NCBI GenBank assembly: GCA_019911785.1
Contig: JAIOJM010000351.1
Coordinates: 1-9,932 of the forward strand
From: Sulfuricella sp.
GTDB lineage: Bacteria > Pseudomonadota > Gammaproteobacteria > Burkholderiales > Sulfuricellaceae
DNA: 9,932 bases
Direction: 5' to 3'
This document shows, piece after piece, positions 1 through 5,959 of the stretch. A model generated the notes under the pieces. The model saw only the letters and a program-made list of their open reading frames with translations. It was not told where the DNA came from and did no database searches. Every line of letters begins with the position of its first letter. Position 1 is the first letter of the stretch. A program made the position numbers and the translations under genes.

Positions 1-1011
1 GCGCTGCTCGACATCGCCACGCGCGAGGGCTTCGATCCGCACCGCATCGTCAATGTCACGCTGGTCGGCAACACGGCGATGCTGGCCCTGCTTTCCGGCC
101 GAAATTTCGGGCTGCTGCTGCAGCCGGAATACTGGACGCGGCCGGTGGATTGCACGCCCCTGGAGACTTCGGGCTGGGTGGCGGAGTGGGAGATCAACCC
201 GGTGGCCGAGGTCGACGTGGTCGCCCCGCTGGCCGGGTTCGTCGGCTCCGACCTGCTGGCAGGGCTGGTGTCCACGCGCTTTACCGAGGGGGCGGCGCCG
301 GCGCTGTTCATCGATTTCGGCACCAATTCCGAGATCGCGCTGTGGAGCGGCGAAGCGCTGTGGGTGACCGCCTCCGCGGGCGGCCCGGCCTTCGAAAGCA
401 GCGGCATCAGCTGCGGTGCGCCGGCGGAGGCCGGTGCAGTGTTCCGGGTGAAGCTGGATGCGGCGGGGGGCGTGGCCTGCCAGATCATCGGCGACGACCA
501 TGCCAAGGGTCTGTGCGGGTCGGGCCTGGTGGATCTGGTCGCGTGCCTGCTCGGTTCCGGCAGCTTGACCAGCGCCGGCAAGTTCGCCGGCGGCGAAAAA
601 GGCTACACTTTCAGCGCGGGCGGAACGGAGCTGACACTGACCAAGGGCGATGTGGACCTGATACAGCGCGCCAAGGCCGCCGTCGGGGTCGGCATCCGGG
701 CGCTGTGCGGCCATGCCGGGGTGGGCCTGAAAGACCTGCGCCGGGTGTGCGTGGGCGGGGCGTTCGGGCGCTATCTGGATGTCGGCAACGCCCAGGCGAT
801 CGGGCTGCTGCCGCCGGTGCCGCCGGAAACGGTGGAGCTTGCCGGAAACACCGCCCTCGCCGGCTGCTGCGACGTGATGCTGTCGTCGCTGGCGGCGGAG
901 CGGCTGAAGGCGTTGCGCAGCCGCGCACGGCTCGTCAACCTGGCGAGCCATCCCGATTTCGACCAGGAATTTTTCGAAAATCTGTATCTTCAGCCGTTGC
1001 GGGAGGCCTGA
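1..1011 (+). CDS. RACo-type corrinoid-activation ATPase (ASKHA, DUF4445), 3' part
   Basis: This is the C-terminal part of a protein that looks like the reductive activators of corrinoid proteins (RACo/RamA family). These use ATP to help return an inactive Co(II) corrinoid cofactor to Co(I), usually with an N-terminal 2Fe-2S ferredoxin domain, which would lie upstream of the window. The reading frame is open from base 1 (first residues ALLDIATREGFD) to TGA at 1009-1011, 336 residues. Visible ASKHA motifs are LVGNTAM (about residues 21-27), DFGTNSEIAL (from residue 105), SAGGPAFE, GLCGSGLVDL, QRAKAAVGVGI and VCVGGAFG, followed by LAGNTALAGCCDVML and a typical VNLASHPDFDQEFF tail. The next gene on the strand is an HD-GYP protein separated by a repeat. 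No corrinoid methyltransferase or corrinoid protein is visible, so the partner is unknown. The family call is firm; the substrate is inferred from the family. Confidence 0.85.
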   Translation, partial: ALLDIATREGFDPHRIVNVTLVGNTAMLALLSGRNFGLLLQPEYWTRPVDCTPLETSGWVAEWEINPVAEVDVVAPLAGFVGSDLLAGLVSTRFTEGAAPALFIDFGTNSEIALWSGEALWVTASAGGPAFESSGISCGAPAEAGAVFRVKLDAAGGVACQIIGDDHAKGLCGSGLVDLVACLLGSGSLTSAGKFAGGEKGYTFSAGGTELTLTKGDVDLIQRAKAAVGVGIRALCGHAGVGLKDLRRVCVGGAFGRYLDVGNAQAIGLLPPVPPETVELAGNTALAGCCDVMLSSLAAERLKALRSRARLVNLASHPDFDQEFFENLYLQPLREA

Positions 1012-1028
1012 TGAACCTGGATTGCCCA

Positions 1029-1208
1029 TTAGAGCCAAAACACCGCTGTGGGAGCGGCGCCAGCCCTCCCCTCAATCCCCTCCCGCAAGCGGGAGGGGAG
1101 ACGGTCGCCCCTTCCCCCGCAAGCGGGGGAAGGTTGGGATGGGGGTTGGCCGCGATTTGCGACCGCATTCGCGCCGAGGGCGGCGCTCCTACATGCACGA
1201 GCATTCCA
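1029..1208. repeat. Composite REP-like palindromic element, copy A
   Basis: An intergenic element of about 180 bp between the RACo-type gene and the HD-GYP gene. It starts with TTAGAGCCAAAACACCGCTG, followed by GGGAGCGGCGCC, and ends with GGCGGCGCTCCTAC then ATGCACGAGCATTCCA, so the GTRGGAGCGSCGCC motifs form inverted termini. Inside are two strong hairpins: 1077-1098 (stem CCCCTCCCGC, loop AA) and 1110-1133 (stem CCTTCCCCCGC, loop AA), then a G-rich tract (1123-1146) and a REP-like core, GGCCGCGATTTGCGACCGCA. Bases 1048-1175 match 4594-4721 at 124 of 128 positions with no gaps. Reading frames through it (for example the one opening at 1022) encode low-complexity Ser/Pro/Gly/Arg peptides typical of translated repeats and should not be taken as protein. 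Confidence 0.9.
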
Positions 1209-1222
1209 ATGGACAATCTGGG

Positions 1223-2662
1223 ATGAACGAAGCGTTTACCGGGCAAAACCCGCATTTCGATGCCGTGATCAAGACGGCGCAATATCTGGCGGGCCTTACC
1301 AGCGACAGGGATATCTGGGCCGAGCTGGGCAAGGTGGTGACCCGTTTTTTCGGCGCGGACATCGTCGCTTTCGCCGGCCGGCGCCCGGACGGCAGGATCA
1401 TCGTCCATTTTTGCAGTCCGGCCGACGCAAGCCTTTGCCCCCGTCTGGTCGAGGCTGCCGGGAAGACTATTGCCCAGGTGCTGGACAGCGGCTTCCTGGC
1501 AACCGAAACGCTGGATCTGCCGCAGGCCTGTTCGATGGCCTTCCTGCCCTTGACCGAGGGCCGCCGCACCGCAACCGTGATGCTGGTGGGGCACCGCACC
1601 GATGAACCCTTGTCCAGGGAGCTGCTCAATGTCTATCTCGCCGTGGCGGGCCTGTTCGACACCACGCTTGCGCGCATTGCCTCGGAGCACCGTTTTATCA
1701 GCATGGCGGACAACGTGCCGGAAATGCTCTACCAGATGCTGCGCTACCCGGACGGCAAGGCCCGCTTCACCTACGTCAGCAAGGGCTCCAGCGAGGTGCT
1801 GGGGCTGCCGCCGGACGAGCTGCTGGCCGACGCGGCGGCGTTCAGCGGCGGTTTGCACGTCGAGGATCGGCAAGCCTACGAGGCGGCGCTGGCCCGCTGC
1901 GAGGCGGGAGCGGTGCGCCTGAACCAGGCATTCCGCTGGCTCGACCGGAAGGGCGGGGTCAGGCACATCCTGCTCAACGCCATGCCGAGCGCGCAGGAGG
2001 ACGGCAGCGTGGCGTGGGACGGCGCCGCCCAGGACATCACCGAGCGCGAGCGGCTCGAAGCCGAGCGCAAGCGCAGCTTGGAGCAGCTGGAAAACAGCAT
2101 GGAGGAGACCGTCCAGGCCATCGCCACCACCATCGAGATGCGCGACCCCTACACCGCCGGCCACCAGCGCCGCGTTGCCGGTCTCGCCCAGCGCATCGCC
2201 GAGGAAATGCGCCTGCCGGAGGAGGAAGTCCACGGCATCTATCTTGCCGCGACCATCCACGACATCGGCAAAATCCACATCCCCGCCGAGATCCTGAGCT
2301 TTCCCGGCAAGCTGGGGGAGATCGAGTACGCCCTGATCAAGGTCCATGTCCAGGTTGGCTACGACATCCTGAAGAACATCGAATTCCCCTGGCCGGTGGC
2401 GCAGATGGTGTACCAGCACCACGAGCATCTGGATGGCAGCGGCTACCCGCGCGGGCTGAAGGGCGACGAGATCATGCTCGGCGCACGGATCATGTGCGTG
2501 GCCGACGTGGTCGAATCGATGGCCTCGTACCGCCCCTACCGGCCGGGACTCGGCACCGAGAAGGCGCTGGCGGAGATCAGGAAGAACCGCGGCAGGCTGT
2601 ACGACGCCGCGGTGGTGGATGTATGCCTGGGGTTGTTCGGGAAGGGCTACGAGTTCTCGTAG
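1223..2662 (+). CDS. GAF-like/PAS/HD-GYP domain cyclic-di-GMP phosphodiesterase
   Basis: A soluble signalling protein of 479 residues with no membrane segment or signal peptide. Residues 1 to about 150 look like a GAF-type sensor (inferred from length and hydrophobic pattern). Residues about 155-275 form a PAS domain (MADNVPEMLYQM... ending GAAQDITERERLEAER), then a short coiled coil to about 300, then an HD-GYP domain. HD-GYP residues are in place: H314 (AGHQRR), H346-D347 in HDIGKIHIPAEIL, H399-H400 in HHEHLDGSGYP, and the GYP motif at 407-409, so it is predicted to hydrolyse cyclic-di-GMP. I chose ATG 1223 because everything upstream in frame lies in repeat copy A; ATG 1193, at the repeat edge, is the alternative, and a frame reaching 1022 is an artefact. 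The Shine-Dalgarno sequence is weak (GGA at 1211). The ligand of the sensor domains cannot be told. Confidence 0.9.
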   Translation: MNEAFTGQNPHFDAVIKTAQYLAGLTSDRDIWAELGKVVTRFFGADIVAFAGRRPDGRIIVHFCSPADASLCPRLVEAAGKTIAQVLDSGFLATETLDLPQACSMAFLPLTEGRRTATVMLVGHRTDEPLSRELLNVYLAVAGLFDTTLARIASEHRFISMADNVPEMLYQMLRYPDGKARFTYVSKGSSEVLGLPPDELLADAAAFSGGLHVEDRQAYEAALARCEAGAVRLNQAFRWLDRKGGVRHILLNAMPSAQEDGSVAWDGAAQDITERERLEAERKRSLEQLENSMEETVQAIATTIEMRDPYTAGHQRRVAGLAQRIAEEMRLPEEEVHGIYLAATIHDIGKIHIPAEILSFPGKLGEIEYALIKVHVQVGYDILKNIEFPWPVAQMVYQHHEHLDGSGYPRGLKGDEIMLGARIMCVADVVESMASYRPYRPGLGTEKALAEIRKNRGRLYDAAVVDVCLGLFGKGYEFS

Positions 2663-3472
2663 CTACCATTTCACCACGTGCACATTGGACAGGGTGCGGC
2701 CCAGGAAGCGCTCGCCGATGGTCTGGAAGCGGAGCGGTACGTCGGTGACGTAGAATTCGTAGCGCGGCGGCGTGCGCTGCGGATTGGCCAGATTCATTTC
2801 GTTGAGCACAGAGGCGGTTTCCTCCGCCATCGCCTCGGCCGAATCCACCAACCTCACGCCTGGCCCCACGACATCCTGCAGCAGCGGCTTGAGCAGGGGG
2901 TAATGGGTGCAGCCCAGCACCAGGGTGTCGATGTCCTGCGCCAGCACCGGCTTGAGGTATTCCTGCGCGGTCAACCGCGTGACCGGATGATCCAGCCAGC
3001 CCTCCTCTACCAGCGGCACGAATAGCGGGCAGGCCTGGGAGAAAATCCGCACCTCCGGCTCGTACTGGTGGATGGCGCGGGCATAGGCGTTGCTGTTGAT
3101 GGTGGTGGGGGTGCCGATCACGCCCACCTGCTTTTTCGTCGAAGTGGCGATGGCGCCGAGCGCGCCGGCATCGATCACGTCCAGCACCGGCACCGGGGAA
3201 AGATCCTTCACCACCTGCGAGGCCACTGCCGCCATGGTGTTGCAGGCAATGACCAGCAGCTTGACCTCTTTGGCGAGCAGGAATTCGGCGATCTGGGTGG
3301 TGTAATGGGCGATGGTTTCGACCGATTTCACGCCGTAGGGTACGCGCGCCGTGTCGCCGAAATAGATGATGTTTTCGAACGGCAGGCGCTCCATCAGGGC
3401 GCGTACCACGGTCAGTCCCCCCACGCCGGAGTCGAATACGCCGATGGCATTGCTGGAGTTCGGATTCATCAT
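2663..3472 (-). CDS. murI: Glutamate racemase
   Basis: MurI interconverts L- and D-glutamate in the cytoplasm, supplying D-Glu for peptidoglycan. The product is about 269 residues, normal for the family. It opens with IGVFDSGVGGLTV (catalytic-site Asp14, Ser15), has YFGDTARVPYG, the first catalytic cysteine in VIACNTM (Cys77) and the second in LVLGCTHYPLL (Cys188, His190), so both acid/base cysteines of the racemase are present. I chose ATG 3472, which has GGAAAA about 9 bases upstream; ATG 3469 and GTG 3484 are possible, the latter adding MENP. The stop codon at 2663-2665 directly abuts the HD-GYP stop at 2660-2662, so the genes converge with no spacer or terminator. Upstream it diverges from the cytochrome gene. 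Confidence 0.96.
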   Translation of the reverse strand: MMNPNSSNAIGVFDSGVGGLTVVRALMERLPFENIIYFGDTARVPYGVKSVETIAHYTTQIAEFLLAKEVKLLVIACNTMAAVASQVVKDLSPVPVLDVIDAGALGAIATSTKKQVGVIGTPTTINSNAYARAIHQYEPEVRIFSQACPLFVPLVEEGWLDHPVTRLTAQEYLKPVLAQDIDTLVLGCTHYPLLKPLLQDVVGPGVRLVDSAEAMAEETASVLNEMNLANPQRTPPRYEFYVTDVPLRFQTIGERFLGRTLSNVHVVKW

Positions 3473-3498
3473 AGGATTTTCCACATGAGCAGGCCGCC

Positions 3499-3527
3499 AT
3501 TCTGAGTGTTCAGCCGGTTATGGTCAA
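3499..3527 (-). promoter_or_regulatory. Candidate sigma-70 promoter for murI
   Basis: On the minus strand TTGACC (3527-3522) is followed after 17 bases by CAGAAT (3504-3499), placing transcription start near 3492, 20 bases before the chosen murI ATG. The -35 box matches five of six consensus bases and the -10 four of six. Spacing and position fit, but this is a pattern match only. Confidence 0.35.
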
Positions 3528-3562
3528 GGTGCGCAAACAGCGCTTTTGTCGTAGAATTGCGA

Positions 3563-3576
3563 TTGATTTGGATCAA
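3563..3576. promoter_or_regulatory. Perfect FNR/ANR-type binding site upstream of the cytochrome gene
   Basis: TTGATTTGGATCAA is an exact match to the FNR-family consensus TTGAT-N4-ATCAA, and the symmetry extends one base on each side (ATTGAT...ATCAAT). It lies between divergent murI and the cytochrome gene, 25 bases before the proposed GTG start. The best nearby -10-like sequence on the plus strand is TAGAAT (3552-3557), which would put the transcription start inside the site. That fits repression better than class II activation, which needs the site centred near -41.5. Binding by FNR/ANR, and the direction of the effect, are inferences. Confidence 0.6.
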
Positions 3577-3601
3577 TTCATCTAGCCGGGAGACGTGGCA
3601 A

Positions 3602-4393
3602 GTGTCTGTAAAACCAAGAAATTATCTTTTATTGCTGCTTTCGGCCCTGGTGCTGGCGCCCGCGATTAGTCCCGCCGCCGACAAGCCGGCGGCCAAAAAA
3701 TCCGCCAAGCCGCAAGCGGTGGTTGAAGCGTCGGAGCCGGCGCCTTCTTCCAGCAAGCATACTACCCAAATGACAGCCGCCATTACCGCCCTCAAGGCCG
3801 ACATGGAAACCGGCCGCCAGATCAATGGCGTGTGCGCGGCCTGCCATGGCGACTCCGGCCAGGGAGGGAAGAAGGGCGAGTATCCGCGCCTGGCAGGTCT
3901 GGACGTGGGATACCTGATGGACCAGCTGAAGAAGTTCAAGTCGCGCAAGCGCATGAATATGCCGATGTTCCCCTACACTCTGGAGCGCGAGCTGCCTGAT
4001 GAGGACATTGTGCATATCTCGGCCTATCTCGCCTCTATCAAGCTCGACACCACTTATCCGGTGTTCAAGGATACCGACGATGCCCTCACCCGTCTGTTGG
4101 CCGTGGAAAAAGTGCTAAACATTCCCCGCTCGGAGGGTGATGTCGATGCCGGCGCCAAGCTCTACAAGAACGAGTGCGCCTCCTGCCATGGCAGCAAGGG
4201 CTTGGGCAAGCGCGGCATGCCGATGCTTTCCGGCCAGTATACGGTTTACCTGAATCGCCAGGTCGACAAGTTCATCAAGGGCGAGCGCATCCACGACGAG
4301 GAAATGAAGGATCCCAGCAAGGATGTGCTGAACCTCCTCAAGCCGGAAGAAATCCGCGATATCCTGGCGTTTCTGACTACCCTCGACGATTGA
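3602..4393 (+). CDS. Diheme c-type cytochrome, cytochrome c4-like, periplasmic
   Basis: A secreted electron carrier of 263 residues. The N-terminus (VKPRNYLLLLLSALVLAPAIS) is a signal peptide with probable cleavage after SPAA. An Ala/Lys/Pro-rich linker of about 35 residues follows, then two class I cytochrome domains. Heme 1 uses CAACH (Cys78, Cys81, His82), with a candidate axial methionine among Met118/120/122 in RMNMPMF. Heme 2 uses CASCH (Cys192, Cys195, His196), with Met235 (HDEEM) as likely ligand. The YPRLAG motif and the paired-domain layout fit cytochrome c4, which passes electrons from the bc1 complex to terminal oxidases. The frame is open upstream to 3506, but GTG 3602 gives a clean signal peptide and has GGGAG at 3588-3592 as Shine-Dalgarno. 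The linker before heme 1 is longer than I expect in a typical c4. An FNR-like site lies just upstream. The exact partners are inferred. Confidence 0.88.
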   Translation: MSVKPRNYLLLLLSALVLAPAISPAADKPAAKKSAKPQAVVEASEPAPSSSKHTTQMTAAITALKADMETGRQINGVCAACHGDSGQGGKKGEYPRLAGLDVGYLMDQLKKFKSRKRMNMPMFPYTLERELPDEDIVHISAYLASIKLDTTYPVFKDTDDALTRLLAVEKVLNIPRSEGDVDAGAKLYKNECASCHGSKGLGKRGMPMLSGQYTVYLNRQVDKFIKGERIHDEEMKDPSKDVLNLLKPEEIRDILAFLTTLDD

Positions 4394-4404
4394 TCCTTGA
4401 AAAA

Positions 4405-4558
4405 TCAGTTATCCACAGATGAACACAGATTTACACAGATATTTCAATGCGTTGACTTCATTGCATGACTCACCCTGACGGTGATGTGCGATTGACTTTC
4501 AACCACCTGATTCAGCGGGGTTTTATCTGTGTGAATCTGCGCCATCTGCGGATTATAG
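4405..4558. repeat. Terminal-inverted-repeat element with CACAGAT arrays
   Basis: The left arm (4413-4440) has three CACAGAT units (CCACAGAT, ACACAGAT, ACACAGAT). The right arm (4525-4551) is its imperfect reverse complement (ATCTGTG, ATCTGCG, ATCTGCG), and the symmetry extends outward through AATCA...TATCC / GGATTATAGG...TGATT. The middle holds a small hairpin, TCACC-CTGAC-GGTGA (4470-4484). The element starts about a dozen bases after the cytochrome stop codon. No coding sequence or transposase is inside, so it is a non-autonomous, MITE-like repeat. Its left end includes TTATCCACA, a chance DnaA-box match. Confidence 0.8.
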
Positions 4559-4577
4559 GTTGATTCTAAAAAACGGC

Positions 4578-4838
4578 TGGAATCCTCGTGTATGTAGGAG
4601 CGGCGCCAGCCCTCCCCTCAATCCCCTCCCGCAAGCGGGAGGGGAGACGATCGCCCCTTCCCCCGCTTGCGGGGGAAGGTTGGGATGGGGGTTGGCCGCG
4701 ATTTGCGACCGCATTCGCGCCCAAATCCCATCCCCATCCTAACCTTCCCCTTGAAGGGGAAGGGACGATCGCCCTCTCTCCCTTTGGGAGAGAGTTGGAG
4801 AGAGGGTTCGCGGCGCTCCAGTGGTGCTTTGGCTCTAA
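4578..4838. repeat. Composite REP-like palindromic element, copy B (longer)
   Basis: A 261-bp relative of the 1029-1208 element. Its left end (TGGAATCCTCGTGTATGTAG) matches the reverse complement of copy A's right end at 27 of 30 bases. Its right end (GGCTCTAA at 4831-4838 and preceding bases) matches the reverse complement of copy A's left end. The inner 128 bp (4594-4721) nevertheless run in the same direction as in copy A. Beyond that core it has an extra unit of the same plan: hairpin 4743-4763 (stem CCTTCCCCTT), a shared GACGATCGCCC core, and hairpin 4774-4794 (stem CTCTCTCCC). Short frames across it encode Pro/Gly/Arg-rich peptides and are not genes. Confidence 0.9.
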
Positions 4839-4854
4839 ATACATGGATAGGGAA

Positions 4855-4880
4855 TTCCTCTGCGTCCTCAGCGGTTGAAT
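4855..4880. repeat. Fragment resembling a GAGGACGCAGAGG interspersed repeat, overlapping the queG 3' end
   Basis: Read on the minus strand, this stretch contains CAACCGCTGAGGACGCAGAG and continues GAA. From general experience it resembles one arm of a widespread bacterial interspersed repeat built from GAGGACGCAGAGG-like units. Only one arm is visible; composite copy B lies immediately beyond. The queG stop codon TGA is part of this sequence, so the last few residues of QueG (PFNR) may be repeat-encoded. The family assignment is from memory, not a search. Confidence 0.45.
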
Positions 4881-5959
4881 GGTTTGATCTGTCTTTCCAG
4901 CGCCCAGGCCACATGCTCCCGCACCAGTGCGGACGGGTGGTCGAGGCGCTCTTTCAGCGCCGCGACCGCATCCTCTGAGGGCGAGGCATTGCCCAGTCCC
5001 ACGGCGATGTTGCGCAGCCAGCGCTCGTGGCCGATGCGGCGGATCGGGCTGCCGGCCAGCCTGGCGTCGAATTCTTCTTCGTTCCACCGGAAAAGCTCGG
5101 TCAGTTTTGCATCGTCCAGGCCATGGCGCACGGCGAAGTCGGGTTCGCGCGTGGGCTGGCCGAATTTGTTCCATGGGCAGGCCAGCTGGCAGTCGTCGCA
5201 GCCGTAGACGCGATTGCCGATCAGGGGGCGCAGTTCCTCCGGGATGCTGCCTTTGAGCTCGATGGTGAGGTAGGAGATGCAGAGCCGCGCATCCACCTGA
5301 TAGGGCGTGACGATCGCAGCGGTGGGGCAGGCGGTGATGCAGCGGGTGCAGGTGCCGCAGTGATTTTGCTCGGGTTCGTCGATGGGCAGCGGCAGATCGG
5401 TATAGATTTCACCGAGAAAAAACCACGACCCGGCCGCGCGCGACAGCAGCAGCGAGTGCTTGCCGCGCCAGCCCAGTCCGCTTTTGCTGGCGAGTTCCAC
5501 TTCCATCACCGGTGCGCTGTCGGTGAAGGCGCGGAACTGGAACGGTCCGATTTCGCTCTGGATTTTTTCCGCCAGCTTCTGCAGCCGGGCCCGGATCAGC
5601 TTGTGATAGTCGCGGCCCAGCGCGTAGCGCGAGATGTAGGCTTTGCTGCCATCTTCCATGACCGCTATGCTGTCGCGTGCCTGCGGCGGGAAATAGGCCA
5701 TGCGCGCCGTGATCACGCGCAGCGTGCCCGGCACCAGTTCCTGCGGACGGCTGCGCTTGACGCCGTGGTTTGCCATATAATCCATCTCGCCATGGCAGCC
5801 CTGCGCCAGCCATTCCAGCAGGCGCACTTCGGCCTGGCCGAGATCGCTGCCGGCGATGCCGATGGCCTGAAAGCCGAGTTCCATCCCCCAGGCCTTGATG
5901 TTCGCGGCAATTTGTCGTAAATCAAGATGGGAGTAATCAGTGAGAGCGTCCACGTGCAC
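4868..5959 (-). CDS. queG: Epoxyqueuosine reductase
   Basis: QueG carries out the last step of queuosine synthesis, a cobalamin-dependent reduction of epoxyqueuosine in tRNA, in the cytoplasm. The product is about 363 residues. Diagnostic features are CHGEMDYMANH (55-65), LGRDYHKLIRARL (114-126), the active-site stretch FTDSAP with Asp147, GLGWRGKHSLLL, and two 4Fe-4S ligand sets (Cys201/204/207/211 in CGTCTRCITACP; Cys227; Cys254/257/261 in CDDCQLACPW). A HEAT-like C-terminus (RWLRNIAVGLGN...) follows. Alignment with the E. coli N-terminus as I recall it places the start at GTG 5959 or GTG 5953; the next in-frame ATG (5884) would cut conserved residues. The 5' end overlaps the divergent tsaE start by up to 33 bases. 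The protein ends inside a repeat-like sequence. The cofactor links it functionally, but only loosely, to the corrinoid-activation gene at the left edge. Confidence 0.96.
   Translation of the reverse strand: MHVDALTDYSHLDLRQIAANIKAWGMELGFQAIGIAGSDLGQAEVRLLEWLAQGCHGEMDYMANHGVKRSRPQELVPGTLRVITARMAYFPPQARDSIAVMEDGSKAYISRYALGRDYHKLIRARLQKLAEKIQSEIGPFQFRAFTDSAPVMEVELASKSGLGWRGKHSLLLSRAAGSWFFLGEIYTDLPLPIDEPEQNHCGTCTRCITACPTAAIVTPYQVDARLCISYLTIELKGSIPEELRPLIGNRVYGCDDCQLACPWNKFGQPTREPDFAVRHGLDDAKLTELFRWNEEEFDARLAGSPIRRIGHERWLRNIAVGLGNASPSEDAVAALKERLDHPSALVREHVAWALERQIKPFNR

Noticed and set aside
1123..1146. G-quadruplex from the G-rich tract in copy A (also in copy B)
   Set aside because: The G runs are uneven (5, 2, 3, 5), and the first run is already paired in a stronger hairpin, so I did not list it as a feature.
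935..2428. Long 497-codon open frame on the minus strand
   Set aside because: It lies antisense to the HD-GYP gene, whose domains and catalytic motifs are clear. The minus-strand peptide has no recognisable motif and partly reads the repeat; it is a shadow of high GC content.
4409..4417. Perfect DnaA box TTATCCACA, hinting at an origin
   Set aside because: It is a single box created by the end of the CACAGAT repeat. There are no other boxes, AT-rich unwinding region or dnaA/dnaN/gyrB genes nearby.
4394..4560. Intrinsic terminator for the cytochrome gene
   Set aside because: No GC-rich stem followed by a T run is present. The GGGGTTTT at 4517-4524 lacks a matching stem directly before it.
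4560..4978. Several 60-100 codon frames on both strands in the cytochrome-queG gap
   Set aside because: They translate the palindromic repeats (Pro/Gly/Arg/Ser-rich peptides) and have no ribosome site or family likeness.
5027..5920. 297-codon open frame on the plus strand
   Set aside because: It is antisense to queG, which carries all the family motifs.
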